Positions 17,587 to 29,424 of a DNA stretch of 64,000 nt are shown piece by piece. How positions within the stretch are numbered: the stretch's first letter is position 1; every line of letters starts with the position of its first letter. A program made the translations under genes and the position numbers. The stretch comes from JAGRKR01 sp041397725. GTDB taxonomy: Bacteria > Pseudomonadota > Alphaproteobacteria > Rhizobiales > Hyphomicrobiaceae. The DNA lies in contig JAWKVZ010000001.1 of assembly GCA_041397725.1 (NCBI GenBank), positions 558,001-622,000 of the forward strand, in the 5' to 3' direction. A model generated the notes under the pieces. It saw nothing but the letters and a program-made list of their open reading frames with translations. It ran no database searches and was not told the origin of the DNA.

Positions 17587-19167
17587 TCAGAACGCCAACC
17601 GGTTGGCGCGCACGACTCCCGGGATGGCACGCACCTTGACGAGGACCTCATCGCAGATCGCCTCGTCGAGCGTCACGAGGCAGATGGCATCGCCACCCGG
17701 CTTTTCGCGGCCGAGATTGAACGTGGCGATGTTGATGCCGGCCTCGCCGAGGATCGAGCCGAGCCGCCCGATGAAGCCGGGCTTGTCGGCATTGCGGATG
17801 AACAGCATGTGCGGGGACAGCTCGAATTCCATTTCGATGTTGCGCACCTGAATGATGCGCGGGCGACCATCGGAGAACACCGTACCGGCGACGGAGCGGC
17901 GGTACTTCTCCGTCGTGACGGTCAGTCGCACGTAGCTCTCGAAAGCGCCTTCCTGGCTGCGGCTCACCTCCTCGACGGTGATGCCGCGCTCCTTCGCCAG
18001 GATACCGGCCGAGACCATGTTGACGTCGCTCAGCAGAGGGCGCAGCACGCCGGTCACCGCCGCGGCGGTCAGAGGCTTGACGTTGAGCTCGGCCACTTGG
18101 CCGGCATACTCGACGCGGATGCCCTTGATGCCGGTCTCGGTGAGCTGGCCGGCGAACGAGCCGAGATGCTCGGCGAGCTGGACGTAGGGACGCAGCCGCG
18201 GCGCTTCCTCGGCCGTGATGTTGGGGAAGTTGACGGCATTGGAGATGGCGCCCTTGAGCAGGTAGTCGGACATCTGCTCGGCAACCTGCAGCGCGACGTT
18301 CTCCTGAGCCTCCGTGGTCGCCGCGCCGAGATGCGGCGTGCAGACGACCTTGTCACTGCCGAACAGGGCGTTCTCCTTGGCCGGCTCGACCTCGAAGACG
18401 TCGAGCGCCGCGCCTGCGACCTGACCGGAGTCGAGCGCGTCCTTGAGCGCGGCCTCCACCACCAGCCCGCCGCGTGCACAGTTCACGATGCGCACGCCCT
18501 TCTTCATCAGCGACAGCGCGCGGGCATCGATGATGTTCCGCGTCTTGTCGGTCATCGGCGTGTGCAGGGTGATGAAATCGGAGCGCCGGAAGAGATCGTC
18601 GAGCGCAACCTTCTCGACGCCGAGCTCCACGGCGCGCTCGGCGGACAGGAAGGGATCGAAGGCGATCACCTTCATCTTCAAGCCTTGCGCACGGTCGGCG
18701 ACGATCGAGCCGATATTGCCGCAGCCGATGATTCCGAGCGTCTTGCCCGTGATCTCGACGCCCATGAAGCGGGACTTCTCCCACTTGCCGGCCTGGGTGG
18801 AGCGATCGGCGGCGGGGATGTCACGCGCCAGCGCCAGGATGAGGGAGATGGCGTGCTCGGCGGTCGTGATCGAGTTGCCGAAGGGCGTGTTCATCACGAT
18901 GATGCCCTTCGCCGTCGCCGCCTTGACGTCGATGTTGTCGACGCCGATGCCGGCGCGCCCCACGACCTTCAGGCGTTCGGCCGCCTGGATCACCTTCTCG
19001 GTGACCTTGGTGGCGGATCGCACGGCCAGGCCGTCATAGTCCTTGATGATGCGCTCGAGCTCGGCCTTGTCGAGCCCGACCTTGATGTCGACCTCGAGGC
19101 CGCGATCCCGGAAGATCTGGGCGGCGGCGGCGGAAAGCTGATCGGCAATGAGAACGCGAGGTGCCAT
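17587..19167 (-). CDS. serA: D-3-phosphoglycerate dehydrogenase
   Basis: First enzyme of serine synthesis: 3-phosphoglycerate to 3-phosphohydroxypyruvate with NAD. The 526 residues are the long form: catalytic/NAD domain (GIIGCGNIGSIVADRA near residue 145, CARGGLV, HLGAATTEAQENVA with the catalytic His), an intervening ASB domain, and a C-terminal ACT domain (HMLFIRNADKPGFIGRLGSILG) that may bind serine for feedback control. ATG 19167 has GGAG upstream. It lies 96 bp behind serC in the same direction; the gap contains a TCCGGG/CCCGGA hairpin (19198-19214). Confidence 0.97.
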   Translation of the reverse strand: MAPRVLIADQLSAAAAQIFRDRGLEVDIKVGLDKAELERIIKDYDGLAVRSATKVTEKVIQAAERLKVVGRAGIGVDNIDVKAATAKGIIVMNTPFGNSITTAEHAISLILALARDIPAADRSTQAGKWEKSRFMGVEITGKTLGIIGCGNIGSIVADRAQGLKMKVIAFDPFLSAERAVELGVEKVALDDLFRRSDFITLHTPMTDKTRNIIDARALSLMKKGVRIVNCARGGLVVEAALKDALDSGQVAGAALDVFEVEPAKENALFGSDKVVCTPHLGAATTEAQENVALQVAEQMSDYLLKGAISNAVNFPNITAEEAPRLRPYVQLAEHLGSFAGQLTETGIKGIRVEYAGQVAELNVKPLTAAAVTGVLRPLLSDVNMVSAGILAKERGITVEEVSRSQEGAFESYVRLTVTTEKYRRSVAGTVFSDGRPRIIQVRNIEMEFELSPHMLFIRNADKPGFIGRLGSILGEAGINIATFNLGREKPGGDAICLVTLDEAICDEVLVKVRAIPGVVRANRLAF

Positions 19168-19263
19168 GGAGGACACTCCAGTTATTGATCGACGGACTCC
19201 GGGTCTTTCCCGGATGCGATTGTGAGAGATGGCGGCGCCCGCTGCTGGCAGGCGCCGAGCGGT

Positions 19264-20439
19264 TCAGGCCGCTTTCGGCAGCGCCGCAAGGGTCTCTGCG
19301 AAGGCCCAGTCGAGCCACGGCAGCAGGGCCTCGAGATCGGACTTCTCGACGGTCGAGCCGCACCAGATCCGCAAGCCCGGAGGGGCATCGCGATAGGCGC
19401 CAATGTCCCTGGCGACACCTTCCTTGTCGAGCAGGCCGGCCAGCGCCTTGGCGAAGGCGGCCTGCCCGGCACCGTCGAGGCCCGACACGCGGGGATCGAC
19501 GATGCGGAGACAGACGGAGGTGTTCGAGCGGGTGGCCGGATCGATGGCGAGGTTGGCGGCCCATGGCGTGCGCGCGATCCAGTCGAAGACGACCTTGGCA
19601 TTGCCGTCGGCGCGCGCCTGCAATGCGGCCCGCCCGCCGAGGCCTTCGGCCCACGTCAGCGCATCGAGATAGTCCTCGACACAGAGCATGGACGGCGTGT
19701 TGATCGTCTCGCCGAGGAAGATGCCGTCCATAGGCTTGCCGCCCTTGGTCATGCGGAAGATCTTCGGCATCGGCCAGCGCGGCTGATACGTTGCCAGGCG
19801 CTCGAGCGCCCGCGGCGAGAGCACGATCATGCCGTGCTGCGCCTCGCCGCCGAGCACCTTCTGCCACGAGAAGGTGGCAACATCGACGCCGCTCCAGTCG
19901 ATGTCCTGGGCGAAGGCGGCCGAGGTGGCGTCCACCAGCGTCAAGCCCTCGCGATCTCCGGGGATCCACTTGCCGTCAGGCACGCGTACGCCGGACGTCG
20001 TGCCATTCCAGGTGAAGACGACGTCGCGCTTGAAATCGACGGCGGTCAGGTCCGGTAGGTGGCCGTACTCCGCCTCGATCACGCGCACGTCCTCGAGACG
20101 AAGCTGCTTGGTGATGTCGGTCACCCAGCCCTTGCCGAAGCTCTCCCAGGCGAGCACGTCGATGCCGCGCGCGCCGAGCAGGCTCCACATGGCCGCCTCG
20201 AAGGCACCCGTGTCGGAGGCCGGCATGATGCCGCAGACGTAGCCCTGCGGCAGCCCGAGGAGGGCTGCGGTTTTGTCGATGGCGAGCTTGAGGCGGGCCT
20301 TGCCTTCCTTTGCCCTGTGCGAGCGGCCGACAACGGCCATTTTGAGGGCATCGGGCGTCCAACCGGGACGCTTGGCACAGGGGCCGGAGGAGAAATGCGG
20401 ATTGGCCGGGCGCAGGCCCGGCTTGGCGTTGGTGGTCAT
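19264..20439 (-). CDS. serC: Phosphoserine aminotransferase
   Basis: PLP enzyme converting 3-phosphohydroxypyruvate and glutamate to phosphoserine; also used in pyridoxine synthesis. 391 residues of the alphaproteobacterial type. FSWQKVLGGEAQHG holds the PLP-binding Lys, FTWNGTTSGVRVP and FLGETINTPSMLC are conserved substrate and cofactor contacts. First gene of the serC-serA operon, preceded by a structured leader that hides its ribosome site. Confidence 0.96.
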   Translation of the reverse strand: MTTNAKPGLRPANPHFSSGPCAKRPGWTPDALKMAVVGRSHRAKEGKARLKLAIDKTAALLGLPQGYVCGIMPASDTGAFEAAMWSLLGARGIDVLAWESFGKGWVTDITKQLRLEDVRVIEAEYGHLPDLTAVDFKRDVVFTWNGTTSGVRVPDGKWIPGDREGLTLVDATSAAFAQDIDWSGVDVATFSWQKVLGGEAQHGMIVLSPRALERLATYQPRWPMPKIFRMTKGGKPMDGIFLGETINTPSMLCVEDYLDALTWAEGLGGRAALQARADGNAKVVFDWIARTPWAANLAIDPATRSNTSVCLRIVDPRVSGLDGAGQAAFAKALAGLLDKEGVARDIGAYRDAPPGLRIWCGSTVEKSDLEALLPWLDWAFAETLAALPKAA

Positions 20440-20510
20440 ATGGCTACCCTTCCAGATAGAAGCCCCTCGTTGGGGAGGGGTGTCCCACCGGCGGGTCTAG
20501 GCCTCGACTG
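20440..20510 (-). promoter_or_regulatory. serC leader RNA motif candidate
   Basis: The 5' leader of serC, read on the minus strand, has a small hairpin CCCG-CCGG-TGGG, a perfect stem CCCCTC/GAGGGG (20475-20480 with 20463-20468) and, directly next to it, CTTC/GAAG (20459-20462 with 20449-20452), which pairs half of the GGAAGGG ribosome site (20447-20453) lying 7 nt before the ATG. The position ahead of serC-serA and this arrangement agree with the serC RNA motif described in alphaproteobacteria. Control of translation initiation is likely; the ligand, if any, is unknown. Confidence 0.6.
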
Positions 20511-20577
20511 ATGTGCTGTCAATGTCCACTTTCGTCGGCGACGAGACGGCTGGCGTCAGGCCTCACGCGAAAAGCAC

Positions 20578-20605
20578 GAGGCCCGGATGCTGCCATCCGG
20601 GCCTC
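20578..20605 (-). terminator. Rho-independent terminator of the outer-membrane barrel gene
   Basis: Perfect 12-bp stem GAGGCCCGGATG / CATCCGGGCCTC with a 4-nt loop, 30 bp past the stop of the minus-strand gene at 20636; on that strand it is followed by GTGCTTTTCG. It also lies upstream of the serC leader and would insulate the serine operon. Confidence 0.72.
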
Positions 20606-20635
20606 GCCGCGTAGGATCTGGAGCTGGCTGCACGC

Positions 20636-21547
20636 TCAGTAGAGATTGACGCGCACGCCCGCCCGGAGCTGATGCTCATGGAGATCGTCGATCGAAAGCT
20701 TGCTCTCCGAAGTGTTGAGCGCGAGCGGCACCGACGAGCCGCCGACGAACAGATAGCGGTAGTTGACGTCGAGGGCCCAGCGCGTATCCCAGGCGTAGCT
20801 GAAGCCGATCATGGCGGCAGCCGCCAGGCTGACGTCGTGCACCTTCTCCTGGTTGGTCCAGCCGCGAGAGCCGACCGGTGCGCCGCAGCAGTCGGTCGAC
20901 TGCTCGACGCTGGTGTGCTGACGCTGGATCTGGTGAACCATGAAGCCGAGACCGACGCCGACGTACGGCGTGAAGCCGCCGCGCTTGGTCAGATCCCAGT
21001 AAAGGTTGGCCATGGTCAAGGTGCCGCGGATCTTCAGCTTCTCTTCGCTCGAGCCGGTGATCGTGTTGCCGGTGAAGCCGGGGATGGCCGTGCTGTACTC
21101 GGCATAGCTGTAGGACGCGCGACCCTTCGCCTCGATCTCCGAGCGGATGTCGACGGTGATGTCACCACGCAGGCGCGGCGTGAAGTAGTAGCCGACGCCC
21201 AGGCCCCAATTGACCGTGAAATCCTCGGTGAAGGAGTAGTTGAACAGCCCCGACGAGCCGAATGTCGACTGCGAGCCGAAGGTGCCGGCGCCGCCCGGCA
21301 CGCCGTAGACCAGCCCCTGCTCGGACAGGCCGGGCTGACTGAAGAAGCCCAGCGCGATGTCGGCGCGCAGATACCAAGAGTAATACTCCGGCACGGGGAT
21401 CGGCGCCGGTACGGGGATCCCCATCGGGCCACCCCGATCCTTGAGCCCCGGCGGTGGCGCCATCAGCACGTCGGCCGCCTTGGCGGGAGCGCCCGGTGCC
21501 ATCAGCAGAGCCATGCTCAGCCCGAGCAGCGCACGCTTGTTGATCAT
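20636..21547 (-). CDS. Outer-membrane beta-barrel protein (porin-like, Omp25/31 type)
   Basis: 303 residues. Signal peptide MINKRALLGLSMALLMAPGAPAKA, then a Pro-rich stretch (PMGIPVPAPIPVPEYY) and an eight-strand barrel pattern with WYLRADIALGFF, GLGVGYYFTPRLRGDITVD, PYVGVGLGF and a closing HEHQLRAGVRVNLY ending in an aromatic residue, as outer-membrane barrels do. Two adjacent cysteines (DCCGAP) sit in a likely surface loop. A paralogue lies just upstream at 21746. ATG 21547 is placed at the signal peptide. Confidence 0.82.
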   Translation of the reverse strand: MINKRALLGLSMALLMAPGAPAKAADVLMAPPPGLKDRGGPMGIPVPAPIPVPEYYSWYLRADIALGFFSQPGLSEQGLVYGVPGGAGTFGSQSTFGSSGLFNYSFTEDFTVNWGLGVGYYFTPRLRGDITVDIRSEIEAKGRASYSYAEYSTAIPGFTGNTITGSSEEKLKIRGTLTMANLYWDLTKRGGFTPYVGVGLGFMVHQIQRQHTSVEQSTDCCGAPVGSRGWTNQEKVHDVSLAAAAMIGFSYAWDTRWALDVNYRYLFVGGSSVPLALNTSESKLSIDDLHEHQLRAGVRVNLY

Positions 21548-21745
21548 TTGCTTCGTTCCCTCGAATGAGGGCGAGGCCAATGTCAATGGAGCCCCGCCAC
21601 ATGAACTCGCTTCTCTGACGCGACACGCGGAACGCAACTCGTGGTGCGGGCCATGAACACGGACCCGATTATTCGTGGCGCCGGCCGGAACGAGCCGCCC
21701 GGCGCTCTTCGACGTCAGCCGGGCGAACACCCCGGCCGCCGCTCG

Positions 21746-22567
21746 CTATTGCAGGTTCCAGCGGAGGCCCACGCGCAGCTCATGCGCATGGATGCTCTTG
21801 ATGTCGGGATCGCCGCCCACGGGACCGGCCGGCGAGGTGCCGCGGATCACGCCGGTGTGCGTCTCGCCGAGATAGAGGAAGCGGTAGCCGACATCGAGCA
21901 GGAGGCGCGAACTCGGAGCCGCCACGATGCCATCCTTGGTCGAGTAGGCTGGCTGGTGACGCAGGGAGGCGAGATTGAAGGTGAAGCCCGCCATCAGGGC
22001 GCCGGCGACGTCTGTCGAGCTCGCCCCATCGATCTCACCGACGCAGCCGCAGGCATCCGTGACCGAGCCCTTGCCCGTCTTGTGATGGACGAAACCGAGG
22101 CCGATGCCGACGTAGGGCGAGATGCGCGCCGTGCGGTCGAAATCGTAATAGAGGTTGGCGAGATACACCGTGCTCTTGAGCGGCATCACCCGGTAGCCGC
22201 CGCCGAAGGGCGCCGTCACGTCCGAGTTGAAGCCCTTGACGTCGGTCTGGAAGCGATAGTCGAACGTCAGGTCGCCACGGATGTTCTGCGTGAAGTAGTA
22301 GCCGAAGCCGCCGCCGAGCGTCCACGTCGGGTCGATGCCGTTGTGCACGAGGTCATAGATGCCGGCCTCGAGGATCGAAGGATCGTCGTGCCATGCGTAG
22401 CCGCCGTCGATGCGCATGTACCAGCGCGGCACCGAGACGGGAGCCGGCATGTACGTGTCCTTCATGCTGGGTCCGCGCGGGAAGCCCAGATCGGCGGCAT
22501 TGGCGGTCACGACGCTGCCGAGCACCAGCGCAGCACCGACCAGCAACGAGCTACGGAAAGCCTTCAT
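21746..22567 (-). CDS. Outer-membrane beta-barrel protein, paralogue
   Basis: 273 residues with signal peptide (MKAFRSSLLVGAALVLGSVVTANAAD), WYMRIDGGYAWHDD, GGGFGYYFTQNIRGDLTFDYRF, YVGIGLGFVHHKTGKG and terminal HAHELRVGLRWNLQ: the same barrel plan as the gene downstream, including two loop cysteines in DACGCVG. The two have their own 198-bp gap and probably separate expression. Function probably porin or envelope structure. An alternative ATG lies at 22579. Confidence 0.82.
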   Translation of the reverse strand: MKAFRSSLLVGAALVLGSVVTANAADLGFPRGPSMKDTYMPAPVSVPRWYMRIDGGYAWHDDPSILEAGIYDLVHNGIDPTWTLGGGFGYYFTQNIRGDLTFDYRFQTDVKGFNSDVTAPFGGGYRVMPLKSTVYLANLYYDFDRTARISPYVGIGLGFVHHKTGKGSVTDACGCVGEIDGASSTDVAGALMAGFTFNLASLRHQPAYSTKDGIVAAPSSRLLLDVGYRFLYLGETHTGVIRGTSPAGPVGGDPDIKSIHAHELRVGLRWNLQ

Positions 22568-22705
22568 CACTATCCCCATGATTGGCGGTCCGCCCGGACT
22601 GGGGCGCGGACTGCGACGAGAACGCACGACGTGTTCAAGTCGCAGTATTGGGGATAATGACTAATGGAGACTTAACCGCCGTCCCTGTGCGAGACGAGCT
22701 TCCGT

Positions 22706-22747
22706 GGAGCGCCGGTGGCGGCGCTCCTCATGCCGGCGCAACGCCGG
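22706..22747 (-). terminator. Two hairpins behind glmM
   Basis: GGAGCGCCG-GTGG-CGGCGCTCC (22706-22727, perfect 9-bp stem) and CCGGCG-CAA-CGCCGG (22733-22747) lie directly behind the glmM stop. Neither has a T-run, so termination may need Rho or the structures may protect the 3' end. Confidence 0.45.
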
Positions 22748-22762
22748 ACGCGCCTCCCCCGC

Positions 22763-24118
<1,356 letters not shown>

Positions 24119-24558
24119 CTGTTCCCCCGTCCTACCTGGTCTCTTCGTCATGCCGGTGTCACCAACCCAACGAATCGCCGACTTCGTTAGGATAGTATCC
24201 CGCCCCGAGCTTGCACCTGCATCAAATCGTATGAGCGCGGGTTACATCCCCCAGGGCGTCGGCGGCGATCGGATGCGCCGCTTGGTTGCAGGCCCCACGC
24301 ATGCACAGAGCATGCCGTCGACGTCGTATCCGCCGTGGTGCCCCAGGCGAGGGGCAAGCCATAGCGCCCTGGCCCTCCCGGCGAAACCCTTCAGACGGCG
24401 TTATCGACAGCCCCGGCGCGTCACGGCCATGGCAGAGCCGCGGCGCCCCTCCCCGCCGAAGCAAGGCAGGCTTCGAGCTCACCGGACCGCACACGGACAG
24501 CAGCCTGATCCCTGGTCGCCATTTACGACACGGTGCGATGGCAACCGCATGACGGCCC
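24119..24558. other. 440-bp folP-glmM gap, no gene seen
   Basis: No open frame here shows convincing protein character, and I see no tRNA or clear hairpin terminator. The part nearest glmM (around 24170-24240) is less GC-rich and may hold a glmM promoter. In many relatives folP and glmM are much closer. Confidence 0.4.
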
Positions 24559-25677
24559 CTAGGGAATCGCCGACAGTGGCCCGCGCTCGCGCATGCGCCC
24601 GCTCGTGGCGGCTTCCCAGACGGTCAGCGCCTGACGGGTGGCTGCGACATCATGCACACGCACGATCTGCGCGCCCTGGGCGGCGGCGGCCAGCGCCGCG
24701 GCGACGGAGCCGAACACACGGGCCTGCGGCTCGGCGGCGCCGGTGAGCGTGCCGATGAAACGCTTGCGCGAGGCGCCGATCATCAGCGGGCACCCCAGGC
24801 CATGGAAGATCGAGACACCGGCCATCAGCTCGAGATTGTGCTCGAGGGTCTTGCCGAAGCCGATGCCGGGATCGACGACGATACGCCGTCGCGGGATGCC
24901 CGCCGCCTCGCATGCCGCCACGCGCGCGCTCAGATAATCGAAGACGTCGAGCAGCACATGATCGTAGCGCGGGTCGTCCTGCATGGTGCGCGGGTCGCCC
25001 AGCGCGTGCATCAGCACGACAGGCCGCTCGAGCTCGGCCACCGTCTCGAGCGCGGCAGGATCGTAGGTCAGCGCCGAGACGTCATTGACGACGTCCGCGC
25101 CGGCGGCCGCGGCCCGCTGCATGACCTCGGCCTTGCGGGTGTCGATGGAGAGGCGCGCGTTCGTGCGGCCGGCGAGACCTTCGATCACCGGCAGGACGCG
25201 CCGCAACTCCTCCTCGAGGGGGACCGGCGCCGCGCCCGGCCGCGTGGATTCACCGCCGATATCCAGGATGTCCGCGCCTTCAGCCTCGAGCTCGAGCGCT
25301 CGCGCGATGGCGGCTGCCGCATCGGGCAGCGCACCGCCGTCCGAGAAGCTGTCCGGCGTCACGTTGACGATGCCCATGATGCGCACGCGGTCGAGCGACA
25401 GCCCGGCCAACGGCATGCGCTCGGCATAGACGCGCTCGATCGCCTCGAACAGCGGCTCGGTCGCACTGCCCCAGTCGCGCTCGTAGAAATCGTTGGCGTT
25501 GCCGGCCGTGACGTGCAGCAGGCCGCCGCCACGCCGCTCGATCACCTCGTAGGCCGAGAAATCCAAGCCCACGAGACCGGCCGGCGGCCCGCGACGGCGC
25601 ACCTCAACCTCCTCCTGGCGAGCCGGCCGTCGGTAGGCCAGAAAGCCGACCGGGCGATAATAGATGTCGCTGCGCAT
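24559..25677 (-). CDS. folP: Dihydropteroate synthase with N-terminal extension
   Basis: Condenses p-aminobenzoate with hydroxymethyl-dihydropterin pyrophosphate; the sulfonamide target. The core begins at about residue 97 with IMGIVNVTPDSFSDGG, then ADILDIGGESTRPGA, SIDTRKAEVMQRA, DPGIGFGKTLEHN and SRKRFIGTL, all family motifs. About 95 residues precede it (MRSDIYYRPVGFLAYRR and onward), containing LVGLDFSAYEVIERR; such leaders occur in other alphaproteobacterial folP genes, as I recall, but their role is unknown. ATG 25677 fits this extension. Confidence 0.93.
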   Translation of the reverse strand: MRSDIYYRPVGFLAYRRPARQEEVEVRRRGPPAGLVGLDFSAYEVIERRGGGLLHVTAGNANDFYERDWGSATEPLFEAIERVYAERMPLAGLSLDRVRIMGIVNVTPDSFSDGGALPDAAAAIARALELEAEGADILDIGGESTRPGAAPVPLEEELRRVLPVIEGLAGRTNARLSIDTRKAEVMQRAAAAGADVVNDVSALTYDPAALETVAELERPVVLMHALGDPRTMQDDPRYDHVLLDVFDYLSARVAACEAAGIPRRRIVVDPGIGFGKTLEHNLELMAGVSIFHGLGCPLMIGASRKRFIGTLTGAAEPQARVFGSVAAALAAAAQGAQIVRVHDVAATRQALTVWEAATSGRMRERGPLSAIP

Positions 25678-25814
25678 GCCCGCACTCAATCGCGAGTCCG
25701 TCACGAATTCAAGCCCGACCGCGGACGCCGCCACGCACCCTGCGAGGTTTCCGCTTGACGGCCGATCCGGCAGCCGCGCGTCGGGGCGCCGGCGCGCCGT
25801 GCCAGACGAAAGGA

Positions 25815-25846
25815 CCCGCCGCACTCCCTGCTGGGCATGCGGCGGG
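25815..25846 (-). terminator. Hairpin behind ftsH
   Basis: CCCGCCGCA / TGCGGCGGG, a perfect 9-bp stem with a 14-nt loop, in the ftsH-folP gap; on the minus strand it is followed by TCCTTTCG. A candidate terminator or attenuator between ftsH and folP. Confidence 0.5.
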
Positions 25847-25901
25847 CCTCGTCATGATCCGTTTCGATGGCTGCGGCGCCCCACGTACCGGGGCGACCGA
25901 C

Positions 25902-27836
<1,935 letters not shown>

Positions 27837-27930
27837 GAAAGCCCCTTTATCCCGGGACGGATAGGCCCGCCGCTGTCCCGGAAACCTGCACGGACCGCGG
27901 GGCCGCTCGGCCCCGTCGGTACCTCGACGT

Positions 27931-27960
27931 AACATAGGGGTGCACCTGCGGTTTGCCAAG
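27931..27960 (-). promoter_or_regulatory. Candidate sigma-32 (RpoH) promoter of ftsH
   Basis: On the minus strand CTTG (27957-27960) is followed after 18 bases by CCTATGT (27938-27932) inside CCCCTATGTT, close to the alphaproteobacterial heat-shock consensus CTTG-N17/18-CYTAT. It predicts a leader of roughly 85 nt that contains two stable stems, GGGGCC/GGCCCC (27899-27914) and CCGGGAC/GTCCCGG (27852-27881). Confidence 0.55.
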
Positions 27961-27995
27961 CGCACCAGAATGACAACGTCGTGCTTCCAGGCGGT

Positions 27996-29423
27996 CTAAA
28001 CCGTATCGATGTCACCCTTTGGCCAGTCTCGTAATGGACTATTCACGAAGCGCGCCAAAACAACGGGTTGCGGTCCATCCACAGCCCAGGGCGCGCACCC
28101 TGCCCGCCCCCCGTCGTTCACCGGCGGCCGGCTGACGAGAGGTGGCAGGAGACGAGGGAGAGACATGACGCCGTCATGCGTTGTATACGCGGGTAATGTG
28201 GCGAGAACGGCCACGGGCATTCCGCCGGCCGCACGACCGCGCACCGCTTCCCGCGCCGCCTGCCCGCGACCGAGCGCGCCGATGGCGAGCGGCTGACCGT
28301 CGGCGGCGGCATGTGTCACCATGAAACGACCGTCCCACAAGACCGTCTGACCCGGCGCCACAGTGAGGCGGGGCAGCCCCGCGCGCCCGGGCTCGCGCTG
28401 CAGCGTCACGCGCCCGCCCTTGCGTGTCACGACGGCGCCGGCGAGGGTCGCGCGCACACGCTGTCCTGCCGCGGGGCGCAACAGCCGCGCCAGCGTCCGC
28501 TCCGTCTGGCCGAGCGGCGCCGGCGCACCACGTCCGGCGGCCGCGGCGATGAGGCGCTGCATGGCGCGCACCGCGATCTCTTCGGGTGCGGCCGCCAGCC
28601 GCGCGGCATCGACCTCGATCAATCCCGTCGGATCGATACGAACCTCTGTCGCCAGGAAGGCGTCGACTGCCGACTCGATGGCCTGCCGCGCCCGCGCCAG
28701 ACGCCTCGCAGCCATGGCGAGGGCAGCGGTGCCGAGGCCGGCGCCCGCCAGCGTCGGGGCAATCCGACGCAGCCGCGCGCGCTCGAACGCGGTCAGCTCG
28801 TTGCTCGGGTCCTCGCTCCAGGCGATGCCCGCGGCGCCGAGCCAGCGTGTCAGCTCGTCCTTGCCGACGGACAGCATCGGCCGCACGAGCATGCCCGGGC
28901 CGAATGGGGTCGCGGGCGCCATGCCGGCCAGCCCGTCGAGCCCACTCCCGCGCGCCAATCGCATGAGCAGCGTCTCTGCCTGATCGTCGGCGTGGTGCGC
29001 CGTGACGAGGGCGTCGATCGCCAGCTGGCGCATGGCCGTCTCGAGGAGTGCGTAGCGGGCTGCGCGGGCGCGCTCCTGCACGGCCGAGCCGGCTCGGCTC
29101 TGCTGCCAGACGAGCGTGCGGTGCGCGAACCCGAGCGCCCGCGCGGCGGCTTCGACCGAGAGGGCCTCGTTGCAAGACGTGGGGCGCAGGCGATGATCGA
29201 CCGTCAGGACGGTGATCTCGGGGGGCGATGCCAGGCGGCGGCGCCAACGGGCAGCGAGATGCATCAGCGCCGTGCTGTCCGCGCCTCCCGATACCGCGAG
29301 ACCGAGATGACGATAGCCGGCGAGGCTCGCCAGGAGCTGCTCCAGGTGGCGTCCGCACGAAGCGTCACGGTCATGCGGCCTGTCCTGCCGCCCGCCCGTC
29401 TCGCCACGACCGCCGTCCGTCAA
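27996..29423 (-). CDS. tilS: tRNA(Ile)-lysidine synthase
   Basis: Modifies C34 of the CAU-anticodon tRNA-Ile with lysine using ATP. LAVSGGADSTALMHLA carries the PP-loop SGGADS (about residues 45-50); VDHRLRP, ARYALL, TAHHADDQAETLLMRLARGSGLDGLAGM and PSN--TAFERARLRR are family motifs. The protein has a C-terminal domain of usual length (475 residues total). No ATG or GTG fits; TTG 29423, one base behind the cpoB stop and 12 nt after GGAAGG, is the best start. Cotranscribed with cpoB. Confidence 0.9.
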   Translation of the reverse strand: MTDGGRGETGGRQDRPHDRDASCGRHLEQLLASLAGYRHLGLAVSGGADSTALMHLAARWRRRLASPPEITVLTVDHRLRPTSCNEALSVEAAARALGFAHRTLVWQQSRAGSAVQERARAARYALLETAMRQLAIDALVTAHHADDQAETLLMRLARGSGLDGLAGMAPATPFGPGMLVRPMLSVGKDELTRWLGAAGIAWSEDPSNELTAFERARLRRIAPTLAGAGLGTAALAMAARRLARARQAIESAVDAFLATEVRIDPTGLIEVDAARLAAAPEEIAVRAMQRLIAAAAGRGAPAPLGQTERTLARLLRPAAGQRVRATLAGAVVTRKGGRVTLQREPGRAGLPRLTVAPGQTVLWDGRFMVTHAAADGQPLAIGALGRGQAAREAVRGRAAGGMPVAVLATLPAYTTHDGVMSLPRLLPPLVSRPPVNDGGRAGCAPWAVDGPQPVVLARFVNSPLRDWPKGDIDTV

Positions 29424-29424
29424 G

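Noticed and set aside
24222..24552. Opposed open frames of about 90 codons between folP and glmM
   Set aside because: Low-complexity Arg/Pro/Ala translations on both strands, no start signal; probably non-coding.
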